Positions 42,835 to 46,096 of a stretch of DNA of 46,096 nucleotides are shown piece after piece. Both the position numbers and the translations under genes were made by a program. How positions within the stretch are numbered: position 1 is the first letter of the stretch; every line of letters starts with the position of its first letter. This stretch comes from Actinomortierella ambigua (lineage: Eukaryota; Mortierellomycota; Mortierellomycetes; Mortierellales; Mortierellaceae). Below the pieces are notes generated by a model. The model did not search any database and was not told the DNA's origin. It saw only the letters and a list, made by a program, of their open reading frames with translations. Location: NCBI GenBank assembly GCA_016098155.1, contig JAAAJB010000241.1, forward strand, positions 1 through 46,096. The letters are read 5' to 3'.

Positions 42835-45610
42835 TTACCATATCTTACACTTGTTGGCAGGGTTCATGGGTGCCGTGGCATTACACTTGAAGGCCTTTGC
42901 AAACTCGACAGAGTTTTGCAAGGGTCCATTGGCGCGGAAGGCATCGGGCGAGTGAGGGTTGGTCCGGATCTGTTGGACGAGGGCCTCGGGAGTCATCAAC
43001 GTGCACCAGACCTGGCCCCAGGCGACGTAGAAGAGCTGTTCGCGCGTGTAGTTGTTTAGACCGGCCAAGATTTGGTTGTTGTACAGACGACCCTGAGGAT
43101 CGGACTTGAACCGGTTTTGCCAGGCTTGGAAGGCCATCTGGACGCCGCCATTGTCGGCGAGGTTCTCGTTGAGGGTCAGGTTACCGTTGACGTGAAGAGG
43201 CTGGCCGCCGGCTTGAGGGTTAGGAACGGTGAAGTTGGAGTATTGGTTGATGAAACATTGAGTCCGGTTCTGGAACTGGGCGGCCGTTGTGTTTGTCCAC
43301 CACTAGGAACGCCAATGAGGAGGGGAGAGGGGGCTGAGTTATGAAAAATCTTTTCTCTGATACCACAGCAAGACATGGCAAAAAAAAAAAAAAAAAAAGG
43401 TAGGACTTACGTCAGTGTAGGTGCCATTGGCGTTGTACTGTCGTCCGTTGCTGTCAAATCCGTGCGTGATCTCATGGCCGGCAACAGCGCCAAATCCACC
43501 AAAGTTCAAATATTCTGGGTTGGAGCCTTGGAAGAACGGCGACTGCATGATTCCCGCGGGGAAAATGATCTGATTCTTCAGCGGATCATACATGGCATTG
43601 ACCACCTGTGGATCGACTTCCATCGACTTCTTGTCCGTCGCCTTGCCAGCCTGGCCCAACTCCTTGTTGATCGCCCAGGTCGTCGACCGCTCCTGATTTC
43701 CATAGAAATCACCAGGAGTGATGTTCAGGCCCGAATAATAGCTATTGACCGAGTACGACGATGCGACGTCCGGGTCATAGGTCGAATAGCCGATCAGGTC
43801 CTCCATTGCCTTCAACTTGGCCTCGGCGGCGGCCCGGGTCTGATTGTCCAACCAAGTGATGTTGGCGAACCCGGTCATGTACGCGCTCTTGACGGCATCA
43901 AGGATTGCCTCCCCCTTCTGCTTATCCTGCGGGGAAAACTCTTTGGCGACGTAGAAATGGCCAACGATCGATCCTAGACCGTCATTTGTGGCACCGACAC
44001 AGGTCTCCCATCGCTTAGGCGGAATGTTTGGGTCTGATCCAACCAGCTTGGCCACAAACTGATCAAGAGGCTGTCGGTACTCGCTCGACAGCCATGGCGC
44101 GCCCTGCAGGATCGCCTTCCAGGCCAAGAAGTTTTGCATGGTTGTTGGAGTGGTGCCGTTTAGCAAGGTGGCAAGGTTCTGGATGTAGGTTGGTGACGAG
44201 ACCGTCAGGTTCTTGTTGTTCATGACGTTACTGTTGAGTGATTTTTGCAAGAACGAAGGCCAATCGATGGCCGGGTTCAGCTGTGTCAGCTGGCTGACCG
44301 TCATCGAGTTCATCGTCATCGAGTCGTTGTGAAGGTCTTGCATCGAGGTCGAGATGTTGGCCAGCTTGCTCTCAAACGCGACCACGTCCTGTGCAACCTT
44401 ACTGGCGTCGAGGGATGTCGTGTTGTTTGGGGCTTGTTGCATGCTCGTGCCATTGGCTGTTGACGGACCCAAGACCAACGAAAACATTTTCTCGACAAGA
44501 GTCTGGAACGAGTCTGTCACCGTCTTATCGGCATAGTACTCCTTGGATGGAAGCGTCAGGCCACCTTCGCTCAAGAATACCCCCTGGGTAGTCGTGTTCC
44601 GCGGATCGACATTCACCCCAAGCGAGATGACAGAATCAATGCCTGCACGCACGTACTGGGCCAGGATCGTCGTCAAGTTGGTCCGATCCAAGGCTTCGAT
44701 CTGGATCTGGAGGAGCTGGCTTGGCTGGGTGGTGCTATTGGAGTTGTTGGACTTGAAGGCGGGAGCTAGCTGACTGCCGTTGACGGGGAAGGCGATCATA
44801 GTCAGGTTCTGGATCTTGTTGAACAGCGGTTGCCTTCCGACGGCTGCGAGCTGGGTTTCGTTCATGCACGATTTGTACAAGGCCTGGGACTTGTCGAGGA
44901 TGCCGCGCGTTGTGGCGTCAAGAGCTGTGCCGTTTGGACCCTTCATCGTGGCTGAGTCGGCCTCTAGAATCTTACGCACAATAGCCTGGAAGAAAAGAAA
45001 ACAGAAACAGTGTTCACAAGTGCACGAAAAGAAGCAACGGATGCTTTGAAAAAGAAATGTCCTGTAAAAGTCCTGTAACTACTTTTTTTCTTTCGTTATC
45101 TCACATTTGTTCTGTCTTGAGCAAGGCCAAACATGGTAATCGAGCTTTCGCCATCAGGAATTTCTTCCATGGCCGCAAAACCTCCGCCTAGGTAGGTTAT
45201 CGTGGCACATGTGCATTTAAGCAGTAAGCAATCTGAGGTTGTGAACTAGACACATTCACCTGGGTGCACAGAGAAATATACAATCATTTACATGCAAACT
45301 GGTAAAAGTCCGAGCAAGGATCGGCTTCTTGATTCATTCTCTCGAGAATTCCTGCTGCGGTCAAGATGCAGTCTCGCGAAAAGCAGGTGGGCGTCGGAGC
45401 AGCTGGCGAGCGAGAAGACGTGGGTGCACCCGAGACAGTCGACTTGCGAGTGGTAGTACCGGTCGTCCTAGTTGTTACTTTTCTGGTGGTTGTTGTGATT
45501 GCCGTGCTGGTGGCTGTGGTGGTGATGGTTGCGTTCGGGTCGCCCACTTGCGCATGTGCGATCAACACGCTTAGCGCAAGTGCTAGCCCAGAGGTCTGTA
45601 CGAACTTCAT
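42835..45610 (-). CDS. Secreted M13 (neprilysin/endothelin-converting-type) zinc metallopeptidase
   Basis: Four exons (45610-45292, 45187-45105, 44985-43411, 43302-42835) give 814 residues. Residues 1-21 are a signal peptide (MKFVQTSGLALALSVLIAHA), followed by a Thr-rich linker of about 50 residues. There is no membrane anchor besides the signal peptide, so it is probably secreted, unlike animal neprilysins. The M13 N-domain starts at CSDFYQFACGGF, which is reformed across the first splice. Zinc ligands and catalytic Glu are in HEITH (about 637) and the third ligand in ENLADNGG; NEY/NAY-type substrate positions and many N-glycosylation sequons are also present. The enzyme cleaves oligopeptides. 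It is collinear with the pseudogene at 1.9-4.5 kb, with the same intron positions. Confidence 0.93.
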
Positions 45611-45676
45611 TTTCTCTCGCACGGGGTTAAGGTTAGACAAGTGGAGATTAAGATAAAAGGAAGAAAGTGGGCGCTG

Positions 45677-45683
45677 ATTTATA
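45677..45683 (-). promoter_or_regulatory. TATA box of the M13 peptidase gene
   Basis: TATAAAT on the minus strand, 67 bases before the ATG at 45610. Position and orientation fit a core promoter; inferred only. Confidence 0.45.
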
Positions 45684-46096
45684 CCACTCTCTTCTGTCCT
45701 GTAAAATGTACATGTTATGCAAACCTCTCTCTCTCTCAGTCAAACGAGCGGCATTTTTGCACATTACGACATTACGACATTTACGACACCGAAAAAATAA
45801 CCCCTATCTTGTGGACAACACGAAGAACGCCAGAAAGCCGACCAATCGAGTACCTGTGGAGCGCAGAAAATTTGTCCCTGCCGCACAGATGGTCTGAATC
45901 CCAGACATTCCTCCTCCAATGAGAGCAGGCGCAAAAAGAATTTTCCTCGCCTGCGGGACACAGCCCGACCAAAGATTTCAGCTCAAGCACCTAAGATATC
46001 TCCTCATGCACTTTACTCGTGGCTATTAATCCTGCACCTCCCATCGGAGACAACCAACGAACTAACGAACCAAAAAAAAAAAAAAAAAAAAAAAAA
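45684..46096. other. Upstream region of the M13 gene
   Basis: No gene is seen. It ends in an uninterrupted A run (46072-46096) at the window edge. Confidence 0.6.
46072..46096. repeat. Poly-A run at the window end
   Basis: Twenty-five A bases run to the last position. This is likely where the assembled sequence stops at a homopolymer. Confidence 0.9.

Overview
The window is eukaryotic nuclear DNA from a filamentous fungus, most likely an early-diverging lineage such as Mortierellomycotina. This placement is inferred from gene content and intron style, not from a search. Genes are compact and carry short GT-AG introns, often with long T runs before the acceptor. The content includes a kinase plus Sel1-repeat gene, a cobalamin adenosyltransferase (unusual for fungi), a vacuolar Atg22-like transporter, fatty-acid 2-hydroxylase and a ThrE/Prm10-type membrane protein.

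Layout. 0-4.6 kb: a small secreted cysteine-rich protein gene, a gene-poor stretch, then a decayed M13 (neprilysin-type) metallopeptidase pseudogene with a second C-terminal relic beyond it. 4.9-14.5 kb: housekeeping genes. These are a Suc_Fer-like protein fused to an adrenodoxin-type ferredoxin, acyl-protein thioesterase, a possible tail-anchored protein, a GST-like protein, an Atg22-like transporter and a degenerate D-2-hydroxyacid dehydrogenase. 15.7-30.2 kb: a DHX37/Dhr1 ribosome-biogenesis helicase (7 exons), the cobalamin adenosyltransferase (5 exons), a ThrE/Prm10 membrane protein and a large coiled-coil protein resembling TRAK/BICD-type motor adaptors. 30.2-32.1 kb: mostly low-complexity DNA plus a small single-span membrane protein. 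32.4-39 kb: an accessory block with a foldback element, a dead Sel1-repeat fragment, a shredded Ty3/gypsy chromovirus-type retroelement with long inverted repeats, and a kinase/Sel1 gene carrying one frameshift. 39.2-46.1 kb: RNA polymerase subunit Rpb12/Rpc10, fatty-acid 2-hydroxylase and an intact secreted M13 peptidase. That peptidase is the paralogue of the left-hand pseudogene, with the same intron positions.

Most genes are unrelated housekeeping neighbours. Three (Suc_Fer/ferredoxin, cobalamin adenosyltransferase and possibly the 30.7 kb reading frame) carry mitochondrial-type N-termini. The most distinctive items are the Suc_Fer/ferredoxin fusion, the CC1-box coiled-coil adaptor, the cobalamin gene, the kinase whose DFG aspartate is replaced, and the rearranged retroelement block. 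All exon boundaries were assigned by eye from splice consensus, reading phase and protein-family similarity.
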